A model generated the notes under the pieces. It did no database searches and was not told the DNA's origin. It saw only the letters and a program-made list of their open reading frames with translations. Of a DNA stretch of 64,000 nt, positions 37,991 to 49,129 are shown in pieces. The translations under genes were made by a program, and so were the position numbers. The DNA is from Cornus controversa (Eukaryota; Streptophyta; Magnoliopsida; Cornales; Cornaceae): NCBI GenBank assembly GCA_026545225.1, contig CM048845.1:92320533-92384532 (forward strand). Direction: 5' to 3'. Numbering within the stretch: position 1 is the stretch's first letter; each line of letters begins with the position of its first letter.

Positions 37991-38141
37991 AAATTCTTGT
38001 CAGTGAAGATTTTTTTCCAATCCTTCCAATAAGAACATTTGTAACTATCAGTAGTAACTCACGTTACTGAAATGAATGATATTACTAGTAATTGGTGTGA
38101 CATAACTTGATTATCACTAATAGTAACAAGGTTATTGAAAG

Positions 38142-38323
38142 TGTTAGAAATATGGGAAGAATATATATTGAATTGATATTGATGAAGAATATATAAATGC
38201 CTATTTATAAGCACATAATCTTATAGACCAAGTTTATTTAGGAGATAAGTAGTTTTATGTGAACTAAGAATCCTAGATGGATTAGAATAGAAAACACCAT
38301 AATATTAAATATATTATCTAACA
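38142..38323 (-). repeat. 3' LTR of the small minus-strand element
   Basis: Runs from TGTTAGAAATATGGG to ATTATCTAACA on the + strand. It pairs with 39563-39752, sharing AATGCCTATTTATA and AATATTAAATATATTATCTA. Confidence 0.8.
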
Positions 38324-38465
38324 GCCTCTCAAACTCAAGATGGGTTATATGAAACCAACTTAAGCATGGAAGCACAGTATGACTATTACTGGAGGCACAA
38401 GAAAGCGTAATGACGGCGCATAAAAGCACAATATGACTTTTGGAGGTGCATGGAAGTGCAGAAGC

Positions 38466-38980
38466 TAATCAAATTCTAAAGACGCATGGAAGGATGATAG
38501 TAGCGCAGAGGCTAATCAAATTCTAAAGGGGCATGGAAGCGCCGATAGTAGCGCATGTAAGCTCAAAAACTAATCAAATTCTGAAGGTGCATGGAAGCGC
38601 GATAGTAGCCAATCAAGGATACATGTGATTACCATAGGATACACATGCAAGTGTTGTTATCAATCACGTTGGAGGGCGCAAGAAAGTGCGATGGTCAATC
38701 ACAAAAGTATGTGATTACCACTGAATACGTGCGAAGATGCGGTAACGAAATTGTGAAGATACAGCATAATCACAAAAGTATGTGATCGTTAATGAAAGCA
38801 TGCGGAGACACGATAACAGAACTGTGAAAAATAGCTTAATCACAAAAGCGTATGATTACCACTGAAGGCGTGTGGAGACATGGTAATGGAACTGTGAGAA
38901 ACAACACAATCACATAAGTATGTGATTACCACTGAAGGCGCGCGGAGACGCGGTAACGGAATTCTCTGGATGAGGACTTA
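38466..38980. repeat. Minisatellites inside the small LTR element
   Basis: Two arrays. From about 38466 to 38610, three units share CTAATCAAATTCT and GCATGGAAG. From 38697, four units start AATCACA at 38697, 38768, 38838 and 38908, a period of 70-71 bp, each with TATGTGATTACC-like and GGAGACGCGGTAACGGAA-like parts. None is coding. Confidence 0.8.
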
Positions 38981-39562
38981 GTGAGCGAGGGAGTTATGGA
39001 GACTCGGGCAGTAATGTGAGGGCGGCAGTAACCGAGGGTTTTGGAGGTAGCCTCCAATTTATCGGTGGCTTCGGACGAAGAACAATCTTAATCTCTTTGC
39101 AAATCCAAGTCGAAAAAGATGATCTCGCATAAAAATTCGTAGTCAGGATAGTAATTTCAAATACATATTTTACCACTCTTTTCTACTCAAAATATAGATA
39201 TATAATATATCAAATCGAAGCTCTTCGAATTTTCTATCTCTTGGAATTCGTTTTAGGTCGTTTGGATATGTAATAAAGAAGTTATGATCAAAACAGTTTT
39301 GATGTGCAGAAAAGTGCAAACCAAAATTTTCAATCTTCGCGAAAATTCCAACACCACAAATCTAATTTTTTTTCAGCTAGAGAAGAGTAGGTTATAAGCA
39401 CCTTTGAATTATGGTATATGAGAGAAAGAATTATTTGACAACTCTTACACTAATTGTGTAAGAGCGTTAGTTAGATGTTGATTTGGTGGAAACTATTCTT
39501 TCTACGATTAATCGTCGGAGATGAAGATGTCATCCCTGACGATGACAGTGGATCTAATACCA

Positions 39563-39752
39563 TGTTAAAAATATAAGAAGAATATATATATTAAATTGAT
39601 ATTAATGAAGAATACATAAATGCCTATTTATAGACACATAATCTTAGAGACAAAATTTACTTAAAAGATAAAAAATTCTAATCCTAACTGAATTAAAAAT
39701 TTTAAATGAATTAGAATAGAAAAAAATATAATATTAAATATATTATCTAACC
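39563..39752 (-). repeat. 5' LTR of the small minus-strand element
   Basis: Runs from TGTTAAAAATATAAG to TTATCTAACC on the + strand and is adjacent to the primer-binding site at 39550-39562. Confidence 0.78.
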
Positions 39753-39757
39753 GAAAT

Positions 39758-39853
39758 AATTATAAGAGGCTACGAGTGGAAATGATTTGGGTCGGGTCAT
39801 TCACCTTTCTTTTTTGAATAACTCAACCATTGTTTATGCATACAGTATTTCAC

Positions 39854-39890
<37 letters not shown>

Positions 39891-40248
39891 CAAATTTTAA
39901 TATCACTTGTGCGCACAAAGAATAATAAGTGTTGTATATATGATAGGCAAAGTAATCCCGAGGGGGCTTTTGTGTGAGCTTTGTCCTTCATCGTTGGCTC
40001 TAGTGCTGTGAGGATAAGCTCGTATTGTGACCGCCATTATATTATGATGTTAAGTCTAAATGATGGCAAGTACTCATAAAGTTCAATGGGAGAAAAAGTT
40101 GGTGGTATATTCTCTGAATAACAACTAATTACTTTTTTACTCTAAGTTCTACTATGTTACACAAAACTGAGGCAACATTCCACTTCATACATAGAGATTA
40201 ATGCCACTAAAGTTACCGCTGAACCAAAAGTTTTTTTATTTGACTCCA
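39758..40248. other. Spacer between two elements
   Basis: Contains a (TA)n tract at about 39856-39888; otherwise nothing recognised. Confidence 0.6.
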
Positions 40249-40256
40249 CTCTTTAA

Positions 40257-40893
40257 TAGGGCTGCAATTTGGGCGGGTTGGGCGGGTTAGAGGTACAACT
40301 CAGACTCAACCCTACGTATAAAATGTTCAACCCTAACTCAACCCTAGCTACTCAACCCTATCTCAACTCATCCTTAAATTTTTAAACTCGGGTTTGTAAC
40401 TCCCGTTGAGATTTCGGGTTAGAAAGTCGGGTTAATTCGGGTTATCTATATCACCAATCTCCATGTTGAACATTTAAAGTGATCTTTAATAAGTTTCATA
40501 TTAGATTACTCCGAAACACACACAAAAATAAGAACTTAATGCAAATTTCTAAAAAATTACAAACAAATTTTAATAAATTAATTATAAAAAATGTTAACAT
40601 ACAATAAATCAAGATTTAAATAAAGGAAGTTGAAAATCATAAGGTTATCACAATTTGAATATTATATATAATATATTTAAAATAAAAAATATGTATAAAA
40701 ATAATATTACAATTCAGGTTCGGGTTGGGCTCGGGTTGTTGGCACCTCAACCCTAGCTCAACTCTAATTAAGTTCGGGTTAGAGTTTTTCAACCCAAGCT
40801 CAACCCTAATTATAAAAATAGTTGTCCAAGCTCGTAAAAAATCGGGCTGGACTCGGGTTGAATTCGGGTTGCCCAACCCAAATTGCACCCCTA
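40257..40893. mobile_element. hAT-type MITE with exact 8-bp duplication
   Basis: The left end TAGGGCTGCAATTTGGG and the right end, inverted as TAGGGGTGCAATTTGGG, are 17-bp inverted repeats with one mismatch. The flanks ctctttaa are identical (40249-40256 and 40894-40901). Subterminal sequences are full of GGGTT/CAACCC motifs. The 637-bp interior has no transposase. Confidence 0.92.
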
Positions 40894-40901
40894 CTCTTTA
40901 A

Positions 40902-41051
40902 GTTAGAATAATACAAAATTTTCTCAATTTAAAATGTAAGACATAATTATTTTTTCTCTACTAAGAGAAGAGAGTTACTCTTTCTCTCTCTTCCTATATA
41001 TACCCATATCGATATATATCAGCTCTCATTTCTCTCTCCTCATATATATTA

Positions 41052-41101
<50 letters not shown>

Positions 41102-42086
41102 CTTGACCAGTACTACATAAGTTTAGGACGTGAAGGTGTGTAGGAAGGAAGATGGGTTACCTCCAGCTAGCATACCCAAAAGAAAAAATAATGTGTTTAC
41201 GTACTCTTGAGAGCACAAGTCATGGACTTCTTTATTTGAAGTATTCACTTCAAATAAGTTACCTAGCAAAAAGTAGTGTTCTTGATGCTGGACTGCTTGC
41301 TTGTTCAGTCTAACCATAGAAATGGTTTGTCAAAAACCATGAAACTTAATAGTCACAAGTCTCTACTTTGACCACCATTTGTATTCTCATTGAGTGTCTT
41401 AATTAGCCACTAAGCATTGACAAATCTGAATCATTGAACGTTGACCAATGAAAGCAGGTATCATGGAATTCAAATCGTCCAATAGATCGATTTCTTTTCT
41501 GAAACGTACCCCATTAATTGGTAGGACCAAAGTCGGTAGTTTCATATATATTCAGTGGTCCTGAAGCACAAACAAGCGGCTAATTACACGATATGCCGTG
41601 GCAATTGCTAGGAGGCTTCCTAAATGGAATGAGGTGGGGGAGCATGATCTTCTTCGATCCAAAAAGTAAACGGCATGAACACATGCATCGGAGACTTGAA
41701 AATGCAACAGCTAAACAAAAAAAAAGTAATCGTAATACTTTAAGAGATAAACACGATGAAAAAAATAACATAGAATGATATTATTAAAAATAATTAAAAA
41801 AATTAAATATAATAAGTGAAATGACTTGTAATAAAAAATTTTGAAAAGAGAATTCATAAGTGATTAATGTAAGAATGATAATGAAGATGATGATAATTTT
41901 ATGTATCGCTTTTAAATTATAAAGACGGACAATTGTAATTGTATTCAATGAAAATATTATCAATGAATACTTTGATTTTATATTTGTCAAAGTATTTATC
42001 ATTCTTATACTACTCCTTGATTAGCATATTATTTTGCAATGATTTCTTTTTTCTTATTTGCTTTTGATTTGAACAATCTATATTAT
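40902..42086. other. Intergenic region
   Basis: Contains a (CT)n(TA)n microsatellite at about 41056-41101. Small open frames at 41123-41317 and 41593-41778 have no recognisable domain. Confidence 0.55.
41056..41101. repeat. Compound (CT)n(TA)n microsatellite
   Basis: About 14 CT units followed by about 9 TA units. Confidence 0.9.
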
Positions 42087-42095
42087 TAGATTTTT

Positions 42096-42513
42096 GGGTA
42101 ATTACCACTTACACCCCTCAGTTTAAGTAATGTCTCGACCAAGTCCCTAATGGTTTCAATACTCTCGAGTACACCCCTTGATAGTGACGTCCGTCAAGTT
42201 TATTCGCGTATTTTTTTATATAATATTACTATTTTACCCATGATTATTATATTGAATGTAATTGATAGAAATTGGTGAGAAACATAGAAATACAAAATGA
42301 TAATTTTTACACTTTTTTGTTGGTGATGTCAGCATTTTATGTTTGTCTGTTGATGTCGCTCTAACAGAGGAAAAAAATCAATATCTGAATCCAAAATTTA
42401 AGAGATGTAATCAAAAATAATAAAATTTAGAAGATGTAATTGAAAATAATAAAATTTGAGAGAATTTAGTCGGGATATTACCTAAACTAAGGAGGTGTAA
42501 GTGATTATTATCC
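42096..42513. mobile_element. Mutator-like MITE with exact 9-bp duplication
   Basis: The left end GGGTAATTACCACTTACACC and, inverted, the right end GGATAATAATCACTTACACC begin inverted repeats that extend about 50 bp. The flanks tagattttt are identical (42087-42095 and 42514-42522). A 9-bp duplication and long inverted repeats indicate a Mutator-like element. It is 418 bp with no coding content. Confidence 0.88.
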
Positions 42514-42626
42514 TAGATTTTTTTTATCAGGCAAAAATAATAAAATTTGAGAGAGTTTAGTCGAGATATTACCTAAAATAAGGAAGTGTAAGTAATTATT
42601 ATTCTAGATTTTTTTTATCAGGCATA
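42445..42626. repeat. Tandem duplication of the MITE right end and flank
   Basis: A 91-bp unit starting AATAATAAAATTTGAGAGA occurs at 42445 and again at 42536. It covers the right inverted repeat, the 9-bp target duplication and about 12 bases of flank (TTTATCAGGCA). The copies differ at about seven positions. Confidence 0.88.
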
Positions 42627-43767
42627 CTACGTATCTGAAATGAAATTCTGAGTCTCCCTTATATATATATATATATATATGAAGTTGACTTATAAACTTA
42701 TAGCTTATCTTGCATTTGAATTGTCTGAATGCATATTGAGAGATTTGAATTGTCTGAATGCATATTGAATTTTGAACTGTCTGAATGCATATTGAATTTG
42801 AGTTATTGAGATCAATTGAAGTTAAATACAGGAAATTTTCAATTCAGACCAGCGTTAGTTACACACGAAGTTTACAAATGATTTGTCTATGGACTAGCTA
42901 TGCGTGCATCACATACAAACACACGTATAAAACAAAATTTTGATTGTAAGAGTCGTTTAGAGAGAGAACAAGGAAGAGAAAAAGTAAGAGAGAGAATTTG
43001 GTATTCTCTTCTAATTATGTTTGGATCATTTTTAAGAAAAGAGTTATATTTGAATGAGTTGAGAGTGGGCAATCAGTCACTCTCAAGCCTCTATACTATT
43101 TTTATTAAATAATCTGTTTACGACTCATTTATTGAAACCACTCACACAATAATGAGTAATTAACGAGCAGGTTAGGACGGGTTCTCAGAGTTGGGCAGAA
43201 ATTGGCACTGCTAAGTCTGTGCCAGTTTTTCTTGTAATACTTTTCCGAAGCTGTCATTGGTCATGTTTCAGAAGTACCAAATGTTGACCTACTCACTCAC
43301 CCACTGGACCAACGACCAATTCAGCTTTGCTAGCAAGAAAAGTCAAACAACCACCGTCCATGGCGCGAAAATACCCTTTTCCTTACTGTCCACCATAAAT
43401 AATGTAGAGCGGGACGGTCCACCGTCCTAACCCTCGGCCTACAACAGTTTTCCTAGATTATGACATGTGGACCCAATGATCTATTTGGACCCACTTTGAT
43501 TGATCCACGTACACTGTTCAGCAGATCAGCATGCATCACGATTCACGGGGGTCGGAGCAATTGCCAATAAAATAAAATTCGTTGGTAGGACCCACTTCAA
43601 TACACCAGTGGGATTCCCATTCACTGATGACGATGACATTTGTACCATCACTATGGTCCATTCTTTATGTGGTAGAGCTCTTTTCATCACAAACTTCACT
43701 TATGTGGTAGAGCTCTTCTGATCACAAACTTCACTTTTTAATGGATTTTGCTTGGTAACATGTGTGG
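42627..43767. other. Intergenic region
   Basis: Contains a (TA)n tract at 42659-42680, short direct repeats of GAATGCATATTGA (42728-42796) and a 35-bp tandem duplication starting TATGTGGTAGAGCTC at 43666 and 43701. No gene recognised. Confidence 0.6.
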
Positions 43768-43775
43768 ATTGTGAG

Positions 43776-44130
43776 TAGGGATTGCTAATAAATATGATAT
43801 TTTGATACATATATATCAAAAATACAAATTTAGGTATTTGTAACACAATGGATAATATTGAGTCATCCATTACTGATATAATAAACTTGTATAGTTGTAT
43901 GATATATATAATATTAATATTTTCTTTATACATTATTAATATTTTTTCTATATAAGTATAAATATATATATACTTAAACGGGGCGGGTACCCGTTCCCGT
44001 CTCATTTAAACGCGAGTTATTTTCTCTAACCCCATCCCCACCCCATTTTCTTAAACGATTCCGTAAACGGGTTTTAAACGGGGCGGAGTGAGATGGGTAC
44101 CCGACGGAGTGGGGCAAATTGTCATCCCTA
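43776..44130. mobile_element. hAT-type MITE with exact 8-bp duplication
   Basis: Begins TAGGGATTGC and ends TTGTCATCCCTA, a short inverted repeat of about seven bases. The flanks attgtgag are identical (43768-43775 and 44131-44138). The right part repeats AAACGGGGCGG/GGGTACCCG motifs. It is 355 bp and non-coding. The exact duplication is the main support. Confidence 0.8.
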
Positions 44131-44414
44131 ATTGTGAGTGAGTGGTGGTTCAATTTCGCTATTTGAATTTTACAGTTTACAATTTTATTTTTACCACGGT
44201 AAATAGCATAAGATCTACACTTATGTCATTAAACAGACAAGATTAACTCTTGTTGACTATTTGTAACAATATTAATCAATTCATACACAAATAACTTGTG
44301 TTGTATCCAAAAGACAAGCCTGTGAAATTATTGTATGGTATAGTCTAGTCCATTAATAGCTTTATGAGTGTAATCAAGTCCGCTAATGACTATTTGTCTC
44401 CTTGTTTCAACTAA

Positions 44415-44618
44415 GGTCCTCTTTGATAAAAATTTTATTTTACGTAAAAGAAAAAGAGAAGCAAAAGTTAAATGAGAAAGTCGGTACCCATCAGCTTCCT
44501 TTAAACGTCTTTTTGAATTCCAAAACTCTTCAGTCTTAACAATCTAAACACTATTCAAAACAACTTTTGAATTTGAAAAGTCAAAAATCGCTTTTTAAAA
44601 GTTAATCCAAACAAGACT
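44415..44618. mobile_element. Short PIF/Harbinger-like MITE
   Basis: The left end GGTCCTCTTTGA and, inverted, the right end AGTCTTGTTTGG match at eight of twelve positions. The flanking TAA (44412-44414, 44619-44621) is identical. Length 204 bp. With a 3-bp duplication and imperfect ends the call is tentative. Confidence 0.5.
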
Positions 44619-44621
44619 TAA

Positions 44622-45258
44622 CGATATTTTGTCATTAGTATAGAAAAAGATAACACTCAACACTACCTATCTCTCCAACTTATTAATCTATAATATCAAT
44701 TGTATTTGTAAATGTAGAGTCTTATAATAAGTTTAAGGGCGTGTTTGATATACATTATGGAGTTCATCTAACACTTTAATCCTCTGAACAATTGATTTAG
44801 AGGATTTTTATTGGTAAAGAATAATAAATGTTTGGATTAATTAACAAATGTAATAACAAAAGTTTGAGTTTCAAATGGTCAACTACCCAATATTCCAAAA
44901 GTTTAATGGATGGTTAATGTGGTATCAAACTTTCCTCAAGTCTTGGATTCGAAACTTGCCGTCAATTTTAGAAGAGTCGATGCAGGTGTTCCATCAAATT
45001 TTACTTGCTAGGACGTGTTAAAAGTTTAAATATTTAAAATAATGTGAAATGAAATGTTCTGTCTCCAATTTTGAGATGGGATACTTTTTTCTATTTTCTT
45101 TTATCAAAAGTGGCAGTGAACTGTGTGTGTGTGTGTATATATATTCTATCTTTCAATAGAGTATAACAAGCATTGTCCAAATAGCTCTCCGGTATCACGT
45201 TTTATGCCATAGAATAGGTTTTTGGTCCAGGCTAGGTTTGATTGATTGTCTCTAGTTG
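44622..45258. other. Intergenic region with a possible SINE relic
   Basis: Around 44910-44960, GTGGTATCAAAC and TTGGATTCGAAAC resemble A and B boxes of a tRNA-derived SINE. No ends were found. A GT/TA microsatellite lies near 45121-45145. Confidence 0.4.
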
Positions 45259-45259
45259 A

Positions 45260-45526
45260 AAGCAGAGCAAAGATTTTTTTAGCGGAAATGGAGTGGCTGT
45301 GGATGAAAAATGTGATTCAAGAGGAGCAATTGATACCAAGCACTCAGACAACGTACATGTGTTGTCGAATATATAAGAAGATGGTTCTGATTATTATTAT
45401 TTTCCAACAACAACGTGGGATGGATTACGACAATTACTTAACCTTCCGAAAAAGACAATCACAATTGCTGATTATTTTGGATGGATGGACGTACTCAATA
45501 CAGACGACATTCTACATCCTCGCTAA
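45260..45526 (+). pseudogene. Decayed coding fragment, family not recognised
   Basis: In the frame from 45260 the sequence reads like protein, not random AT-rich DNA. It includes GNGVAVDEKCDSRGAIDTK, then one internal TAA (45374-45376), then DGSDYYYFPTTTWDGLRQLL and ITIADYFGWMDVLNTDD, ending at a TAA at 45524-45526. The acidic and Trp/Tyr-rich composition and the single stop suggest an exon copy from a gene elsewhere. A different frame (45246-45581) is open for 111 codons, but its translation looks unnatural. I cannot name the family. It is either a captured exon or the remains of a transposon protein. Confidence 0.35.
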
Positions 45527-45861
45527 TAAGCGAATACTGTCGGTGCTTTCTTTCTCCATCAGATTATTAAAACATAGTTGACCAATTTTTATTATATATT
45601 TTTATTAATATGGTATTGAACTAGCATTGAAAATACGGAGTATATCGTATATGCATGTCTGTTTAAAAACTTTTGCACTCACAATAGTATTAATTTGTTG
45701 AGTGAAAGCTATTCTCTACCCAAATAATTAAAGACAAATTTTAGAATATACTAAATGTATAACTTTATCCAAACAGAGAGAATTCCCACCCAGTTCATAA
45801 TAATAATAATAATAAGCATTGCAATGCGATTTATATATAGCATTTTGTAGCTAAAAAAATG

Positions 45862-45867
<6 letters not shown>

Positions 45868-45907
<40 letters not shown>
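45868..45907. repeat. (TA)n microsatellite
   Basis: About 20 TA units. Confidence 0.9.
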
Positions 45908-45909
<2 letters not shown>

Positions 45910-46333
45910 TGAGATATGGTCTTCTATTTTAAGCCTCATGATACTATCATATATGGGATCCAGATCCAGACCAGAAAACATAGGCAGCCCAATAATCTTT
46001 GAGCCATAATTCTCCAAATTTATCAATTCACATGGTAAAGAGCATAGCATTGTTGTGCAATTTGAAATCTTTCTCCAATTAAATATAACGGAAAAAAAAT
46101 GTTACATAGAGAAATGTAACATATATATAGATATATATATATATATATAGATATATTAGTTTAAAGTACATCCGATGCATGTAAATAAAAAATAAGTTAA
46201 AATTTTATTATAATATCCAAAACATTCAAAACTATTATAACACATCCACGCATTACTTAAAACACCCAAAATTATTTCGATTATGTAACATTAATAATAT
46301 AAACTCAGTTGTTGAAAAAAATAAAACTATAAT

Positions 46334-48300
46334 TTAACTATTATTCACATGGAAGGAATCAAGTATAAACGATAAGAAATTAAAAGGTTTAATTCTAACT
46401 ATTCTTAAACAATCTGTTACTATTCTTTTGAAAATTCTCAACACCTTATCCTTTTTTATATTTCTGAGTTCTTTTTCAAATAAATCATTCTCAAGTGAAA
46501 CTTCTTTGATACCTACCACCACAAAACTATTTTTGACTACGTCATTTTTACTGTTGTCTATCTTAATCATAAAAAGAAACGATTTTCCTTTCCAACTTGT
46601 CACTTTATCGTAAAATTCATTCATCTCCTCATCCTACAAAGACAACAAATTTATTTTAGTAATATTGATACATTTCAAATGAATTGTTTTATCCATAAAT
46701 TTTATGAGTGATAGAAAAAAGTATTACCTACTTTTTAACTATATTAGCTCATCTAGTGAACAATTTATTAATGATTGAGAATTATCAAATATTGTTAGAT
46801 ATGCATTATTTGTTATTGATTTAAAATTGCATCATGAGTATACTTCATTAATTCATAATAATAAAGAATGACATATTTGTCATATTGTAATTTTTTTTAT
46901 AAAAAAAATAGAATGTTTAAAGATATAATAATACGTTTGAAAGCATTTAGTGTCTTTTGTTTTGCAATTAGTACAACTAAGTATATCCTTTCGTACTTCA
47001 ACTTTCTTCTTGTATTGCTTACATGTATTGTAACATAATTTGGATGCATTTTTAATCTCTATAATTCTTACTTCAAAAAAGTAATGTATTTTTTTGTAAA
47101 TTGAGTGACAAAATATATTTTTTAAACATAAATTAATTATAATCATGTGATATAATAAAGAAAAATTAAATGAATATAAAAAGATAATAATAATAATTTA
47201 ATATCTTGAATGTCATTGCGGATTTTTCAATTATGTCTTCAAATAAAAGTTTTTCAGTCTCTTCGAATAATTGATATTTTGAACTTGAAATGAAAGCATT
47301 TATGTCTTTGTCATTTACGTTTTCTTCAAATATGTCAAAGCATAATAAATTATTGAAACAATATGTTGTTGATATGTACAAATACACACACGATCATTAA
47401 TTAGACCTTATTATGGATTTCATAAACAAAAAAAGTTATAATTTTTTTTATTTTCTGTTTGATTTTTTAACCATTGATAGTGAATTAGCTTCCACAAACT
47501 GTGTCGTACCAGTCATAATATTCTTTAAGTAAAATAAATAATTAAAACCTAATGTAAGTAAGAAGAAATAAATAACCAACCAACATCATAATGCTTTGAC
47601 TCTTTCAATTTTCATATTAATTTATGATGTAAATCTCGATTGTGTTTGTAGACCTAAACTTGAAATATAATATTTTTATTTTATTTTATGTTCATTTAGA
47701 TATAATAAAAAATATAAAATGAATAATCTCAATGTTGTGTGATAAGTTTCATTTGAATGCGTTGATTGACAAATGTGTAACTTTGATAATAGGCCTTTCG
47801 TTTATTAGCTTCATTATCAAATTTTCTTCATTCTTAGTAAGATCGTCCCACAATGTCAAAGTAATTGTTCTTCAACTGTTATAATTAAATAATTAGTTCA
47901 ATAATTTATAATGGCAATTTTGAGCATTTATGTAGTGTTGTAATGATGTACCTCATATATATCCATTATAATGATATCTTGCAATTTGAATGTCCCTACA
48001 TTATTCTTTATAGCTATGTTGAATGCAGGATATGCTTCAATAACGATTCCCAAAGTATCTAGCGAGAGTAGAAATTAAACTTATAAATTTATATATAAGA
48101 CAAAGTATATATAAGGAGAGTAAAGAGTTAAAAGAAAACAAACTTTCATCAATGTACTTGTTCAAGTCCTTGAAGTACACAAAATTATATTTTATTTTTT
48201 CTAAACTTACAACTTCAAATTCCTCAACTTCAATAAGTACTCCATTATGCACTAAACTATCACCACTAAACTCAAATTAAATTAATGTGCGGGCACGTGG
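46334..48300 (-). pseudogene. Decayed replication protein A 70-kDa-like gene
   Basis: On the minus strand, short open pieces in family order look like the DNA-binding OB folds and C-terminus of RPA1/RPA70. Near 48292-48145, a frame contains VYFKDLNKYIDE. At 48058-47952, LGIVIEAYPAFNIAIKNN and FKLQDIIIMD appear with plausible splice borders. From 47875, LLTLWDDLTKNEENLI and RPIIKVTHLSINAF end at a stop. Near 47040-46920, CKQYKKKV...SCTNCK resembles the zinc ribbon of the C-terminal domain. From 46624, WKGKSFLFMIKID matches the final OB fold. Stops and missing segments break it. RPA-like genes occur in plant nuclear genomes and also as passengers in Helitrons. No rep/helicase is present, so the origin is open. 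Confidence 0.6.
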
Positions 48301-49129
48301 GCGCACACACATATATATGTCACACATTACTTCTAGCGAAGTACAGTTCAATCGCTCAACTTCATTTAGATCAAATTGGAACTTATTCAAGCTTGAACGT
48401 GAAAGTACTTGTATTAATCAATTAAGCAATAATTTTAATTTAAACTAATTCCAGAACATAAATAATCATTGAATTGGTCTTTTAGACTAATAGAAGAAGT
48501 TGCAATTATATATCTCTAAGTGTATTATGTATATAAAATTTAATCATGTTCTATTAGAATTAATATTCCGAGCTAGACACAAAATTAGATGAAACCACGA
48601 GCTTTCTAAAATAGATAAATAAACAAATATTAATATTCGTACTTGTTACTGTAGTTTAGTGGCAAGAATTTAAAAAATAGAGGGTAAAGAGATACATATT
48701 ATATATAACTTCATTGTCTTGCCACAAATTCAAATTTTCAAAAACAAAAGGCAAAGAGCAGTAACACAAATATAACTACTTTGAAAAGAACAAAAAAAAA
48801 AAGCATGAAGAAGAATAAGAACTTTTGGATGCATATTATATATAACTTCATTGTCTTCCAAAACCAAAGGGCAAAGAGCAGTAACACAAATTTAACTACT
48901 TTGAAAATCAGTGCATACTCATTAGATGACCATTAAGAAGATAAAAAGAAGAAACTCACATGTAAGCTGAATTTAACTACTTTGAAAATTAGTGCATACT
49001 CATCAAACGACCATTAAGAAGATAAAAGAAGAAAATTCATATGTAAACTTTGACGAAATTGAATCGAATGGTTGTTAATGAGATCCGAGAGGAAGTTGAA
49101 AGCCGTATTGATTAAAGTCGATAGGAAGA
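48301..49129. other. Region with short tandem duplications upstream of the RPA-like relic
   Basis: At 48700-49060, blocks such as GGCAAAGAGCAGTAACACAAA (two copies), TTTAACTACTTTGAAAAT (two copies) and GACCATTAAGAAGATAAAA (two copies) are repeated. No coding content recognised. Confidence 0.6.

Larger units (their letters stand above)
34701..38136. other. Intergenic AT-rich region upstream of the lipoxygenase gene
   Basis: No gene recognised in about 3.4 kb. It contains microsatellites at 35807-35835 (TC then AC), 36102-36158 (interrupted TA) and 37687-37722 (CT then TA), and a SINE-like relic near 37880-37990. Short ORFs here have no recognisable domains. Confidence 0.6.
38142..39752 (-). 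mobile_element. Small non-autonomous LTR retrotransposon (minus orientation)
   Basis: Two direct repeats flank a non-coding interior: 38142-38323 (182 bp, TG...CA) and 39563-39752 (190 bp, end decayed to CC). Flanks gaaag (38137-38141) and gaaat (39753-39757) match at four of five bases. Next to the right repeat, the minus strand reads TGGTATTAGATCC, a variant of the initiator-Met-tRNA primer site. Next to the left repeat it reads GAGTTTGAGAGGC, the polypurine tract. Orientation is therefore minus. With short LTRs and no gag or pol over 1.24 kb of interior it is a TRIM-like or similar element that must be moved by another retrotransposon. The LTRs differ at many positions, so it is old. Confidence 0.82.

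Noticed and set aside
38697-38980. Regular 70-bp repeats resembling a repeat-spacer array
   Set aside because: Whole units are repeated rather than short identical repeats with unique spacers, and the host is a plant; a minisatellite, not CRISPR.
44740-44780. MITE-like start (GGGCGTGTTTGATATACATTATGG)
   Set aside because: No matching inverted end was found downstream, so no element is called.
45868-46050. Tyr-Ile repeat reading frames over (TA)n tracts (also near 20.6, 23.2 and 26.4 kb)
   Set aside because: Frames are produced by microsatellites and have no supporting similarity.
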